Positions 32,405 to 41,961 of a stretch of DNA of 64,000 nt are shown here, piece after piece. Both the position numbers and the translations under genes were made by a program. The notes beneath the pieces were generated by a model. That model was not told where the DNA came from, did not search any database, and was given only the letters and a program-made list of their open reading frames with translations. The stretch covers positions 248,001-312,000 of the forward strand of contig NZ_JACIJP010000003.1 of NCBI RefSeq assembly GCF_014199435.1. Direction: 5' to 3'. How positions within the stretch are numbered: position 1 is the first letter of the stretch; each line of letters begins with the position of its first letter. This DNA comes from Sphingobium subterraneum. GTDB lineage: Bacteria > Pseudomonadota > Alphaproteobacteria > Sphingomonadales > Sphingomonadaceae.

Positions 32405-33995
32405 GCGCAAGCGTTGCGCCGTCTATACGCGCAAATCAACCGAGGAGGGCCTCGAACAGGCGTTCAACAGTCTGGACGCACAACGAGAGGCGTGCTGCGC
32501 CTATATCATGAGTCAGGCGCATGAAGGATGGGAGCTTGTGCCGGAACAGTATGACGATGGCGGTTGGTCGGGCGGATCGATGGACCGGCCCGCGCTCAGG
32601 CAACTGCTCGCCGATGTCGAAGCGGGCAAAGTGGATGTGATCATAGTTTATAAAGTCGATCGCCTGACCCGTGCCCTCACAGACTTTGCCCGGATCGTCG
32701 ATATTTTCGACAAAGCAGGGGCATCGTTCGTCAGCGTCACGCAAGCGTTCAACACCACCACCAGCATGGGACGGCTGACCTTGAACGTGCTGCTCTCCTT
32801 CGCCCAGTTCGAGCGCGAGGTCACGGGTGAGCGGATCCGCGACAAGGTGGCAGCCTCGAAGCGCAAGGGAATGTGGATGGGGGGTCCGGTTCCGATCGGC
32901 TATCGTCTCGATAACCGGAAGCTAGTAATCGACAACCAAGAAGCGGCAACAGTACAACTGATCTTCGAACGGTATGTCGCACTTCGCTCGATCGCCGCGC
33001 TGGTCGATGACCTGCATACACGCGAGATCAGGACCAAGCAGCGCACCTACAAGGACGGACGCATCATAGGCGGCATATCCTTCACCAAGGGACCATTGGC
33101 GCAGTTGCTCAAGAACCCGATATATCTCGGCAAGGTGCGGCATCGCGATGTACTATATGACGGCGAGCATGCAGCGATTATAGATGAGGCTCTCTGGAAT
33201 AAGGCGCAGACAATCGCGCGGGACAATGGTCGCGATCACAAGCTTGGCCGCAAGGCCCGCAATCCCAGTCTCCTCGCTGGTATAATCACCGATCCCGAAG
33301 GCCGACCGATGACCCCGAGCCACACGCGCCGGGAGGGAAGGCAATATCGCTATTACATCTCTCGCCTCGCGCCGGGCGAGGATCGGCAGAGTGCGTGGCG
33401 GGTGCCGGCTGGCGAGATCGAGCGGATTGTGATTGGCACGATCGTGAGTTCACTGCGCGACCATGCCATGACAGCGGATAGCAAGGCTGATACGCTTGTT
33501 GCAGACGTTGCCCGGCGCACCGATCTTGCGGAAGATCTGGCGTCTTACCCGATCACGGAGCGACGCTCAGCGCTTCTCGAAATGCATGTGAGGGTTCAGC
33601 TTGGCGGGGAATGCATCACACTATCGCTTGGGTCGGACCAAGGCCGGCAGTTCACAATCCCTGCACGACTTGTCCGGCGCGGCTCCGATGTACGACTCGC
33701 ACTCCCGCCCGGTGGCGAAAAGACACGTGAGGCCGATCCGGTACTGCTGAAGCTGATCGCCCATGCTCGTGCGGCGCAGCATATGGTCGAAAGCGGCATC
33801 CCGCATCCCAGCGTGGCGCACTACGGCAAGCGGCACCGCTGGCAGCTGCTGCGCATCGCTTGGCTTGCTCCGGATATCCAAACATCCATCATCGAAGGGC
33901 GGCAGCCTCCGCACCTCACCGGGCGCAGGCTTCTGCGCGCCACCAATATACCGTTCGACTGGGCCGGTCAGCGCCGCGTCCTCGGGTTCGACTGA
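32397..33995 (+). CDS. Large serine recombinase (532 aa)
   Basis: The N-terminal catalytic domain (residues 1-150) has AVYTRKSTEEG with the catalytic Ser, then DAQREACCAYI, VYKVDRLTRALTDFARIVD and LNVLLSFAQFEREVTGERIRDK. A recombinase domain follows (GGPVPIGYRLD, about 155-260), then a long C-terminal DNA-binding part without an obvious zinc ribbon. Such enzymes integrate and excise elements by double-strand cut and rejoin. The start is the GTG at 32397 inside the end of the DUF2924 gene. It is intact, in contrast to the tyrosine integrase at 720-1352, and lies 212 bp from a tRNA-Thr gene. Confidence 0.9.
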   Translation: MAERKRCAVYTRKSTEEGLEQAFNSLDAQREACCAYIMSQAHEGWELVPEQYDDGGWSGGSMDRPALRQLLADVEAGKVDVIIVYKVDRLTRALTDFARIVDIFDKAGASFVSVTQAFNTTTSMGRLTLNVLLSFAQFEREVTGERIRDKVAASKRKGMWMGGPVPIGYRLDNRKLVIDNQEAATVQLIFERYVALRSIAALVDDLHTREIRTKQRTYKDGRIIGGISFTKGPLAQLLKNPIYLGKVRHRDVLYDGEHAAIIDEALWNKAQTIARDNGRDHKLGRKARNPSLLAGIITDPEGRPMTPSHTRREGRQYRYYISRLAPGEDRQSAWRVPAGEIERIVIGTIVSSLRDHAMTADSKADTLVADVARRTDLAEDLASYPITERRSALLEMHVRVQLGGECITLSLGSDQGRQFTIPARLVRRGSDVRLALPPGGEKTREADPVLLKLIAHARAAQHMVESGIPHPSVAHYGKRHRWQLLRIAWLAPDIQTSIIEGRQPPHLTGRRLLRATNIPFDWAGQRRVLGFD

Positions 33996-34206
33996 GCCTT
34001 AGCATACCCCGAGCATCGCATCTGCAGCCGGAATCCACGAAATCGGGGGTTTGAGAAAAGTCTGCCGAACTGGGCCATTACCGCGGGCCAAGTCGGTCTC
34101 TGGATACCATATACCCTCGCTCTTCCCACACAACTTACGGATATTCAGCGATAATGTCGCCGGTCCTGATAGGAGACCAAACTGGCTCCATAAATCAAAG
34201 ACTGTG

Positions 34207-34282
34207 TGGTGCCGCTTAGGTGACTCGAACACCTGACCCCATCATTACGAATGATGTGCTCTACCGGCTGAGCTAAAGCGGC
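34207..34282 (-). tRNA. tRNA-Thr (anticodon CGT)
   Basis: On the minus strand the 76-nt gene folds as a full cloverleaf: GCCGC acceptor start, D-arm with AGCTCAGCCGGTAGAGC, anticodon stem CATCA/TGATG around the loop TTCGTAA, T-arm with GTTCGAGTC, and an encoded CCA at 34207-34209. Its 3' end points to the serine recombinase module, so it could mark an insertion site. I looked for a copy of the tRNA 3' end further left and found none by eye. Confidence 0.95.
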
Positions 34283-34481
34283 ACGGGCGAAAACGACGGC
34301 GAACATCCGGTGATGCCGTCAGCCAACGGGGGTGCGCATAACAGCACTGCCGCACGCTGACAAGCCAGATTGGAGGCAATGATTATGGTCCTGGGCTTAG
34401 CAATCTGTTAACCATGCCCGTGCGAGACTGACCATGGAGCCACATTGTCGGCTGAGTGGGGATCACACGGAAAGAGCGGCC

Positions 34482-36128
34482 ATGGATAACGTGCAGGGTC
34501 AGGACAATATCGCAGCGGACGACGCCTATGATTATGGCGCGATCGAAGCGCCGCCGGTCATCGGCGCTGCGGAGCGGCGCATGCATGTCCGCGCCTATAA
34601 TTACTGGGTGTCGTTGCTGGGTCATCGCGCCTTCCCATCGATCGAAGATCTTAGCCCGGAAGACGTGTCCGACTTTGGTCCCAACAGCGTGCTGCTCGAT
34701 TTTTCGCTCGGTATCGAAGACCCGGCCATCATCTACCTGGGGTCGGCGCTGCGTGAGCAATGCGGCGTCACCGGCCCGGTCGAACGCACATCCGATGTCC
34801 CCGCGCGCTCGCTGCTGACCCGCCTGACCGACCATTATCTGCAGATCATCGCGAACGCGGCGCCGGTGGGTTTCGAAGCCGAATTCACCAACCAGCGCGG
34901 GGCGGAGATCCTCTATCGCGGCATATTGATGCCGTTCTCGTCCGACAACGAAACGATCGATTTCATCTATGGTGTGGTGAGCTGGAAAGAGCTGGCCAGC
35001 CAGAGCGAAACAGACGCCTTGGGCGCGGAAATGGCGCAGGCCTTGCGGCTCGCGCCCCATGGCGCATCGACCACGCCCGTGTGGGCGGACAGCCCCTCGG
35101 CAACCAGCGACCTGCCGGATGTCGACTTCCCTCGCTCGTCCTATGATGATGCGGACAGCGACGGTGAGGCCGAAGAACCCATGCTGCTGGGATCGGACAT
35201 GATCGAGGACGCGGCTCCCGCCGCCGCCGATGAGGATGATTTCGGCTTCGACATCACGACCGAGGAGAGCGGGCAACCCGTGGATCCGGCGGCCACAACA
35301 ACGCTGGACCTCACCGAGCTCGAAAGTGAGGCGGCCGACGGTTCGTCCGATCAGGACGCAGACGAACTCGTTCTGGATGAACTCATGGCCGATTTCGATG
35401 ACATCAACGATATCATGGACCTCGACGTCGAGGACATTCTGCCGGACGATGATGCCGGAAACGGAGGACTGACGCTCGTTTCGGCAGGACAGACACCGGA
35501 TATCGGCGATGTTCTGGATGTGCGCGAGGCCGACGATGATCTCGATCACGCCCTCGATCTTGCGCGCCAGAGCGCCATCGAAGCGCGCGAGACCGATGCA
35601 CGCAGCCGCGCGGCTCTCTATCGCGCGATCAGTCTTGCGTACGACTTCTCGCTCGCCGCGCGCAACCGGGCGGACGATTACGCCGCCCTTCTGGAACGGA
35701 CGGGAATCGTGGCGACCGAGCGCTCGCCCACTACGGCGATCGTCAAACTGGTCTTCGGCGCGGATTACGAGAAAACCCGGCTCGCGGAATACGCGCTCGC
35801 CCTGGATTATGCCACCGGTGAAGGCCTGCGAAAGGGCGATCTGGGTCGCCAGCTTGCTTTTTACCAGGGTGGCCTCAAGGGGCTGGTGCGCGACGTGCGC
35901 ATTGCTCGCCGCCAGGGCGAAGTCCGGCCCACCCGCAGTCTGGAACGGGCCAAGCGCAAGCTCGCCAAGGCCAAGCCCATTGCCATTGTCGACCTTCCGG
36001 TCGACGAACAGGGTATGGCGGTCGTGGTCGCACGCAGGGAAGCGGACGGGAGCCTGTCCATTCTCGGCGCGTTGGCGCCCGACGATAAGGTCGCGCAACA
36101 GACGATGATCGCGGCCTGCCGCAAATAG
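34482..36128 (+). CDS. PAS-like protein with long acidic linker, upstream of GDH
   Basis: The 548-residue protein has a PAS-like N-terminus (about residues 30-170: AYNYWVSLLGHRAFPSIEDL, then PAIIYLGSALREQCG, then AEILYRGILMPFSSDNETIDFIYGVVSW). A strongly acidic, low-complexity linker covers about 200-380. The C-terminus is a helical, basic region with YDFSLAARNRADDYAALLE and a closing beta-type stretch. The ATG at 34482 was chosen: a GGAAAGAG site lies 8-10 nt before it. It precedes NAD-glutamate dehydrogenase on the same strand (82-bp gap), as is usual in sphingomonads; a regulatory link to GDH is inference. Confidence 0.7.
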   Translation: MDNVQGQDNIAADDAYDYGAIEAPPVIGAAERRMHVRAYNYWVSLLGHRAFPSIEDLSPEDVSDFGPNSVLLDFSLGIEDPAIIYLGSALREQCGVTGPVERTSDVPARSLLTRLTDHYLQIIANAAPVGFEAEFTNQRGAEILYRGILMPFSSDNETIDFIYGVVSWKELASQSETDALGAEMAQALRLAPHGASTTPVWADSPSATSDLPDVDFPRSSYDDADSDGEAEEPMLLGSDMIEDAAPAAADEDDFGFDITTEESGQPVDPAATTTLDLTELESEAADGSSDQDADELVLDELMADFDDINDIMDLDVEDILPDDDAGNGGLTLVSAGQTPDIGDVLDVREADDDLDHALDLARQSAIEARETDARSRAALYRAISLAYDFSLAARNRADDYAALLERTGIVATERSPTTAIVKLVFGADYEKTRLAEYALALDYATGEGLRKGDLGRQLAFYQGGLKGLVRDVRIARRQGEVRPTRSLERAKRKLAKAKPIAIVDLPVDEQGMAVVVARREADGSLSILGALAPDDKVAQQTMIAACRK

Positions 36129-36210
36129 GAACTTTTGCCGGTGCATCCCTGCCGGTCGGACTGCTATAAAGAGAAAAGGCCCGTTATACTGGCGGGGTAG
36201 GAGAGACGGC

Positions 36211-39200
36211 ATGGCAGATATCGAATCCGGCACGGGGGCGGAGGCAAAAGCCACGCTTCTCGCTGAACCCGTGCGCGCGGCGCTCGTCCATGGCGCGCTA
36301 CCCGGCGAGCCGGATGCGCTCGAAACCGCGGCGCTGGACCGGGTCGCCCACTTTCTGACAGAGGTGGCCTCGCAACGCCAACCCGGTCAGCCCGTCGTCA
36401 AGATCGAAAGCAGCGAGGTCAAAGGCGCGCAGCACAATCGCGGCCGGATGCACCTGATGCAGATCGCGGTCATCAACGATGACATGCCGTTCCTGGTCGA
36501 TTCTATCGCCAACTGCTTTTCGGCATGCGGGCTGGTGATCCACCGCCTGCTCCATCCCGTGCTCTGTGCCGAGCGCGATGCAAAGGGCGTTCTCGGCCGG
36601 TTTCAACCGGCCGACCTGCCCGGCGGCCGCCGCGAATCCCTGATCTACATCGAAACCGACCGGGTCAACGCCAAGCAGCGAGCGGCGTTGGAAAAGGCGC
36701 TGACGACAACCCTCGACCATGTGCGCGCCGCGGTGTCCGACTGGAAACGCATGCAGGATGCCCTCACGGCGGACGCCGAACGGGTGACCGACGATGAAGG
36801 CTCGGCCCTGCTGCGATGGCTGCTCTCCCGCAACCTGACGCAGACGGGCTATGAGCTGCGCCGCCGCGACGGGAGCGTGGGGCAATCGCTCGGCATCTGC
36901 ACGCTCACCACAAAACAGGGGGGCGAACCCCTGCTGAGCGAGGCAACGATTGCCGCCGCGTTCGAGTGGTTCGAGGAAGGCGGGCGCACCCCGCTGGTCG
37001 TAAAAAGCAATCAGGCCTCGCGCGTCCACCGCAACAGCCTGATCGACATGTTCATCATCCCGGTCCGCGAGGGCAAGACGATTTCCGCCCTGTCCATCCA
37101 CGCAGGCATGTGGACCAGCGCGGCGCTCGCCAGCCCGCCGGACAAAGTGCCGGTGCTGCGCGCGGCCCTGTCCTCGCTGATGGACAAGTTCCGCTTCGAT
37201 CCGTCGGGGCACGCGGGCAAGGCGCTGTTCCACGCGCTCACCACCCTGCCCCACGACATCGTCATCAGTTTCGATCGGACCACTCTGGAACGGCTGGCGC
37301 TGACCCTCATGTCGCTGTCCGACCGCCCCCGTCCCCGGCTGGTGCTGGCGACCGCCGCGCTCGCCCGCCATCTGTACGCCTTTGTCTGGCTGCCGCGCGA
37401 CGACGTGTCGACCGCGCGCCGCGTGGCGATCCAGAACATGCTGGTCGATGCCGCCAACGCGCCGCTGTTGAGCTGGTCGATCGCCATGGAGGAAAATGGT
37501 CTCGCGCTGCTGCGCGTCACGCTCGACCTGCGTTCCGGCGGCGTGGTCCCGGACGAGGCCCTGCTCGACAGCCAACTCAAGCATATGGTGCGCGGCTGGG
37601 TACCCGCCGTGGAAGCTGCACTTGCCGACTTCGAGGAAGCCGGACGCGCCGCCGCTCTGGCGGAGAAATATGCCGCGGGTTTCCCGCCCAATTATCGCAA
37701 CGGCGCGGGACCGGAGGAGGCCGCGCTGGACATCGTCGAACTGCACGCGCTGGCGGGCGAGGAGGACGAGAAACGCATCCGCCTCTACCGCAACGGCGAT
37801 GACAGCGCCGATCGGCTGCGCCTGAAGCTCTACAGCCACGCGCCGGTCGCGCTTTCCGATGCGGTACCCGCGCTCGAAAATTTCGGGTTCAAAGCCATCG
37901 AGGAACTGCCGACGATGATCGAGCGCGGCAAGCTCGGTCATATTCAGCGTTTCCTGCTCGCCCTGCGCAACGGCGGCAGTGCACAGGCCGTGCTCGACCG
38001 GTCCGATCGGGTCGGTCATTCGCTGGCCAATGTCATCAATGGCGAAGCGGAAGACGACCGGTTCAATGAACTGATCGTGTCGGCTGAGCTGGATCATCAG
38101 GCCGTCGTGCTGTTCCGCGCGATCTACCGTTATCTGCGGCAGACCGGGATGCTCTATGCAATGGCGACGTTCGTCGACACGTTGCGACGGGAGCAGACGA
38201 TCACCCGCGCGCTGATCGACCTGTTCGTCGCCCGTCATGATCCGGCTTTTTCCGGCGATCGGGACAGCGCCGCGAGTGCTGCCGATCAGGCCGTGACCGC
38301 AGGATTGGATGCGGTGTCCGCGATCGACGACGACCGCATCTTGCGGCTGGTTCGGGCGTTCGTTCAGGCAACGCTGCGCACCAATTTCTTCCTTCCCGCC
38401 GGGCGGGAGGCGCTGGCGTTCAAGCTCGACAGCGCGAAAATTCCGGGGCTGCCCGCTCCCCTGCCGTGGCGGGAAATCTGGGTGTACAGCCCCCGTGTCG
38501 AGGGCATCCATCTGCGCGCCGGGCCGGTGGCGCGCGGCGGCCTGCGCTGGTCCGACCGGCGGGACGATTTCCGCACCGAGATTCTTGGGCTGATGAAGGC
38601 GCAGCGCGTGAAAAACGCGGTGATCGTGCCGACCGGCGCGAAGGGTGGCTTTTATCCCAAACAGCTTCCCGACCCGGCGACGAACCGCGACGCGTGGCTG
38701 GCCGAAGGCACGGAAAGCTACCGCATCTTCATCCGCGCGCTGCTCTCGGTCACCGACAATATCGTCGCGGGCAAGGTCAAGCATCCCGCGCAGCTCGTAG
38801 TGCACGATGGCGACGATCCCTATTTCGTCGTTGCCGCCGACAAGGGCACCGCGACCTTTTCCGACATCGCCAACAGCATCGCGCTGGAACGCAAATTCTG
38901 GCTGGGCGATGCCTTCGCGAGCGGTGGATCCAACGGCTATGACCACAAGGCGATGGGCATCACCGCGCGCGGCGCGTGGGTGTCCGTCCAGCGGCATTTC
39001 GCCGAAATGGGCACCGACGTGCAGAGCGAGAGCATCCGGGTCATCGGCTGCGGCGACATGTCGGGCGACGTGTTCGGCAACGGCATGCTTCTCAGCAAGG
39101 CGATCAAGCTGGTCGCCGCGTTCGACCACCGCCACATCTTCATCGATCCCGATCCCGATCTCGCAAAAAGCTGGGCGGAACGCTCGCGCCTGTTCGCCCT

Positions 39201-40911
39201 CCCCCGCTCGAGCTGGGACGACTACGACACGTCGCTGATCTCGAAGGGCGGCGGGGTGTTCCCCCGCACGCTCAAGAGCATAACGCTCACTCCGGAGATG
39301 CAGGCGATCATCGGCACGCAGGACACGGACATGGAGCCTGTCGCCCTGATCTCCGCGCTGCTGCGCGCGCAGGCGGATCTGCTCTGGTTCGGTGGCATCG
39401 GCACCTATGTGAAAGCCGCGTCGCAAAGCCACAGCGAGGTCGGCGATCCCGCGAACGACCGGTTGCGCATCAACGCGGAAGACCTGCGTGTGCGGGTCGT
39501 CGGCGAAGGCGCGAACCTGGGCGTCACGCAGGCGGGGCGCATCGCCTTCTCGCTCGGCGGCGGGCGGATCAACACCGATTTCATCGACAATTCCGCCGGT
39601 GTCGACTGCTCCGACAACGAAGTGAACATCAAGATCGCCCTCAACCGCGAAATGCTGGAAGGCCGTTTGAGCTTCGAAGACCGCAATGCCCTGCTTACCC
39701 GCATGACCGACGACGTCGCGCATCTGGTGCTGGAGGATAATCGGCTTCAGGCGCTGGGTTTGTCGATCGCCGAGTCCGCCGGAGCGGCGGGCCTGCCCGG
39801 TTACGTCCACCTGATCGAACGGTTCGAGGCCTCCGGCAAGCTGGATCGCGCGGTCGAGGGGCTGGCGAGCAACGACCAGTTGCTGCGCCGCGCTCCCGAT
39901 GGACGCGGGCTGACACGCCCGGAACTCGCGGTCCTGCTCTCGACGGCCAAGCTGACGCTCCAGGACGCGATCGAGCACAGCAATATTGCCAGCGATCCCG
40001 CGACGACCACTGACCTGATCGCCGCTTTTCCACCGGAAATGCAGCAGAGCCAGCATGACGCTATCGTCTCGCACCAGCTGCGCGGCGAAATTATCGCGAC
40101 GAAGCTCGCCAACCGCATCGTCAACCGGCTCGGCCTCATTCACCCGTTCGAGCTGGAGGAGGAGGAAGGCTGCTCGCTTGCCGACATGGCCAGCGCCTTT
40201 GTCGTGGCCGAGCGGATCTACGACGTTGACCAGCTCTGGGCCGCGATCGACTCCACTCCCATGCCGGAGGCGGCACGGCTGACCCTGCTCGGCAAAATCG
40301 CCTATTTCATGGCCGGGCAAATGGCCGATATCGTGCGCAACATGCCCACCGGATCCTTGCCCACGGCCGGACTGGACCAGCTGAAGACAGGCGTCGAAAG
40401 GCTGATCGGCGCGAGCGAGGCACTGATCACCGAAGAACAGCGCCAGCGCAACCGCGCCCTGCTGGACGAGCTGGTCGCGCTCGGCGCGCCGGAAGATATC
40501 GCCAGGCGCACGACCCTCCTCGCCTATATGGATGGCGCTGTGGGACTAGCGTATCTGTCCGCCCGTCTGGAATCGGATGGAGAAATGCTGGCGATGGCCT
40601 TTGTGAAGCTGGGTGACGTGATCGGGCTGGACTGGCTGCAGGCCAGCGCATCACGGATCGCCCCTTCCGATCCCTGGGAGCGGCTGCTGATGTCCGGCGT
40701 CGTGCGCGACATGAAGCAGTTGCGGCTCGATTTCCTGGTGCGCCAGGGCAAGGGCGATCCGATTATCCAGATCGATCGCTGGGTGGATAACCACCACAAG
40801 CGAGTACAGCAATTCTGCGACATGCTGCATCGCGCGCGCACCGCCCCGGTGGTGCACGCCGCCATGCTGGCCGAGCTTGCGAACCAGGCGCGCGGGTTAC
40901 TCGGGCGGTAG
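36211..40911 (+). CDS. gdhB: NAD-specific glutamate dehydrogenase, large (180 kDa) type
   Basis: The 1566-residue enzyme oxidatively deaminates glutamate to 2-oxoglutarate with NAD. Its N-terminal third is an ACT-like regulatory region (DMPFLVDSIANCFSACGLVIHRL). The catalytic part is in the centre: GGLRWSDRRDDFRTEILGLMKAQRVKNAVIVPTGAKGGF, with active-site Lys, then GGSNGYDHKAMGITARGAWVSVQRHF and IGCGDMSGDVFGNGML of the Rossmann fold. GTAGGAGAG lies before the ATG. Length and order match the long NAD-GDH family (about 1600 aa). Its last 15 bases overlap the convergent ribbon-helix-helix gene. Confidence 0.97.
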   Translation: MADIESGTGAEAKATLLAEPVRAALVHGALPGEPDALETAALDRVAHFLTEVASQRQPGQPVVKIESSEVKGAQHNRGRMHLMQIAVINDDMPFLVDSIANCFSACGLVIHRLLHPVLCAERDAKGVLGRFQPADLPGGRRESLIYIETDRVNAKQRAALEKALTTTLDHVRAAVSDWKRMQDALTADAERVTDDEGSALLRWLLSRNLTQTGYELRRRDGSVGQSLGICTLTTKQGGEPLLSEATIAAAFEWFEEGGRTPLVVKSNQASRVHRNSLIDMFIIPVREGKTISALSIHAGMWTSAALASPPDKVPVLRAALSSLMDKFRFDPSGHAGKALFHALTTLPHDIVISFDRTTLERLALTLMSLSDRPRPRLVLATAALARHLYAFVWLPRDDVSTARRVAIQNMLVDAANAPLLSWSIAMEENGLALLRVTLDLRSGGVVPDEALLDSQLKHMVRGWVPAVEAALADFEEAGRAAALAEKYAAGFPPNYRNGAGPEEAALDIVELHALAGEEDEKRIRLYRNGDDSADRLRLKLYSHAPVALSDAVPALENFGFKAIEELPTMIERGKLGHIQRFLLALRNGGSAQAVLDRSDRVGHSLANVINGEAEDDRFNELIVSAELDHQAVVLFRAIYRYLRQTGMLYAMATFVDTLRREQTITRALIDLFVARHDPAFSGDRDSAASAADQAVTAGLDAVSAIDDDRILRLVRAFVQATLRTNFFLPAGREALAFKLDSAKIPGLPAPLPWREIWVYSPRVEGIHLRAGPVARGGLRWSDRRDDFRTEILGLMKAQRVKNAVIVPTGAKGGFYPKQLPDPATNRDAWLAEGTESYRIFIRALLSVTDNIVAGKVKHPAQLVVHDGDDPYFVVAADKGTATFSDIANSIALERKFWLGDAFASGGSNGYDHKAMGITARGAWVSVQRHFAEMGTDVQSESIRVIGCGDMSGDVFGNGMLLSKAIKLVAAFDHRHIFIDPDPDLAKSWAERSRLFALPRSSWDDYDTSLISKGGGVFPRTLKSITLTPEMQAIIGTQDTDMEPVALISALLRAQADLLWFGGIGTYVKAASQSHSEVGDPANDRLRINAEDLRVRVVGEGANLGVTQAGRIAFSLGGGRINTDFIDNSAGVDCSDNEVNIKIALNREMLEGRLSFEDRNALLTRMTDDVAHLVLEDNRLQALGLSIAESAGAAGLPGYVHLIERFEASGKLDRAVEGLASNDQLLRRAPDGRGLTRPELAVLLSTAKLTLQDAIEHSNIASDPATTTDLIAAFPPEMQQSQHDAIVSHQLRGEIIATKLANRIVNRLGLIHPFELEEEEGCSLADMASAFVVAERIYDVDQLWAAIDSTPMPEAARLTLLGKIAYFMAGQMADIVRNMPTGSLPTAGLDQLKTGVERLIGASEALITEEQRQRNRALLDELVALGAPEDIARRTTLLAYMDGAVGLAYLSARLESDGEMLAMAFVKLGDVIGLDWLQASASRIAPSDPWERLLMSGVVRDMKQLRLDFLVRQGKGDPIIQIDRWVDNHHKRVQQFCDMLHRARTAPVVHAAMLAELANQARGLLGR

Positions 40912-41181
40912 GATCCCGGCGCCGCAATAGCGCTGCCACAGCCAGCACCGGATCGCGCTCGCCAGGTTGGCGGCCGGAACCTCCTTGGAAGCCGACCCGC
41001 TGAACCCGGCGATCCGTTCCGCATCGATCCGCGCGATGAGGCCACTGACGGGCAGACCATCCTCCTGCGCCGCACGGCGCAGCGCCGCCCAGAACAGCGG
41101 CTCCAGGCTGATCGAGGTCTGATGACCGGAGATAGTGACGCTGTGCTTGACCGGTCCGGCGAAGAGCGGCGCTTCGCTCAT
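40897..41181 (-). CDS. Ribbon-helix-helix domain protein (94 aa)
   Basis: The protein matches the short RHH_4 family: VKHSVTISGHQTSISLEPLFWAALRRAAQEDGLPVSGLIARID, in which the first strand and two helices are clear, then AANLASAIRCWLWQRYC. It is probably a small DNA-binding dimer or a partner of another regulator. The ATG at 41181 was chosen because it opens directly into the domain. It lies 34 bp downstream of the acetoacetyl-CoA reductase gene on the same strand and its 3' end overlaps gdhB by 15 nt tail to tail. Confidence 0.82.
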   Translation of the reverse strand: MSEAPLFAGPVKHSVTISGHQTSISLEPLFWAALRRAAQEDGLPVSGLIARIDAERIAGFSGSASKEVPAANLASAIRCWLWQRYCGAGILPPE

Positions 41182-41215
41182 GTCCTCCGGGCCCGGTCGC
41201 TTCGACACAGCCGCG

Positions 41216-41938
41216 TCAATACATGTGCTGGCCGCCGTTGAGCGACAAGGTGGAGCCGGTGATGAAGCCTCCATCCTCGGCGCACAGAAACGCAACGCCC
41301 CGCGCGATTTCCTCGGCATGGCCCAAGCGCCCGACCGGAATCTTCGCGACGATCTTTTCGAGCACCTGCGGCGGAACCGCGGCAACCATATCGGTATCGA
41401 TATAGCCGGGCGCAAGCGCGTTGACGGTCACGCCGAACTTTGCACCTTCCTGCGCCAGCGCCTTGGTAAAGCCGTGGATGCCGGACTTGGCGGCGGCGTA
41501 GTTCACCTGCCCATATTGGCCGGCCTGCCCATTGATCGACCCGATGTTGACGATCCGTCCCCAGCCCCGCTCCCGCATGCCGGGAAACACGGCCTTCGCC
41601 ATGTTGAAGCAGCCGCCCAGATTGACACGGATCACCTCATTCCAGTCGTCGAAGCTCATCTTCTGCAGCACGCCGTCGCGGGTGATGCCCGCGTTGTTCA
41701 CCAGCACGTCCACCGGCCCGAGATCGCTTGCGACCTGCGCGCAGCCATCGAGGCACGCCTGATGATCGCCCACGTCCCAGCGATAGGCCTTGATGCCGGT
41801 GCGATCGGAAAATTCCTTGGCCTTCGCCTCGTTACCCGCATAATTGGCAGCGACGGTCATTCCCGCATCCCGAAGCGCAAGGCTGATCGCCTCGCCAATT
41901 CCGCGTGTGCCGCCGGTGACGATCGCTACTCTGCTCAT
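41216..41938 (-). CDS. phbB: Acetoacetyl-CoA reductase (PhbB)
   Basis: The 240-residue SDR has a Rossmann motif TGGTRGIGEAIS (residues 8-19), NNAG, the catalytic Ser in NIGSING, and YAAAK with Tyr and Lys. The sequence QAGQYGQVNYAAAKSGIHGFTKALAQEG, and the VGRLGHAEEIARGVAFL stretch near the end, are specific to PhbB, which reduces acetoacetyl-CoA to (R)-3-hydroxybutyryl-CoA with NADPH in PHB synthesis. The ATG at 41938 was chosen over an upstream in-frame start. No phaA or phaC lies beside it. Confidence 0.92.
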   Translation of the reverse strand: MSRVAIVTGGTRGIGEAISLALRDAGMTVAANYAGNEAKAKEFSDRTGIKAYRWDVGDHQACLDGCAQVASDLGPVDVLVNNAGITRDGVLQKMSFDDWNEVIRVNLGGCFNMAKAVFPGMRERGWGRIVNIGSINGQAGQYGQVNYAAAKSGIHGFTKALAQEGAKFGVTVNALAPGYIDTDMVAAVPPQVLEKIVAKIPVGRLGHAEEIARGVAFLCAEDGGFITGSTLSLNGGQHMY

Positions 41939-41961
41939 GCTCAGGCTCCTCTGGATTGTGG

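Noticed and set aside
34207..34282. Duplicated tRNA-Thr 3' end as an attachment site
   Set aside because: I searched by eye for the tRNA 3' sequence to the left of the gene and found no second copy within the window.
34383..36254. A 623-codon open frame antisense to the PAS protein
   Set aside because: Same effect; no domain is visible and the plus-strand protein has a good start site.
36298..40320. A 1340-codon open frame antisense to gdhB
   Set aside because: Long antisense frames are expected opposite GC-rich genes; the product is full of Arg/Gly/Gln without motifs, while the plus strand is a clear GDH.
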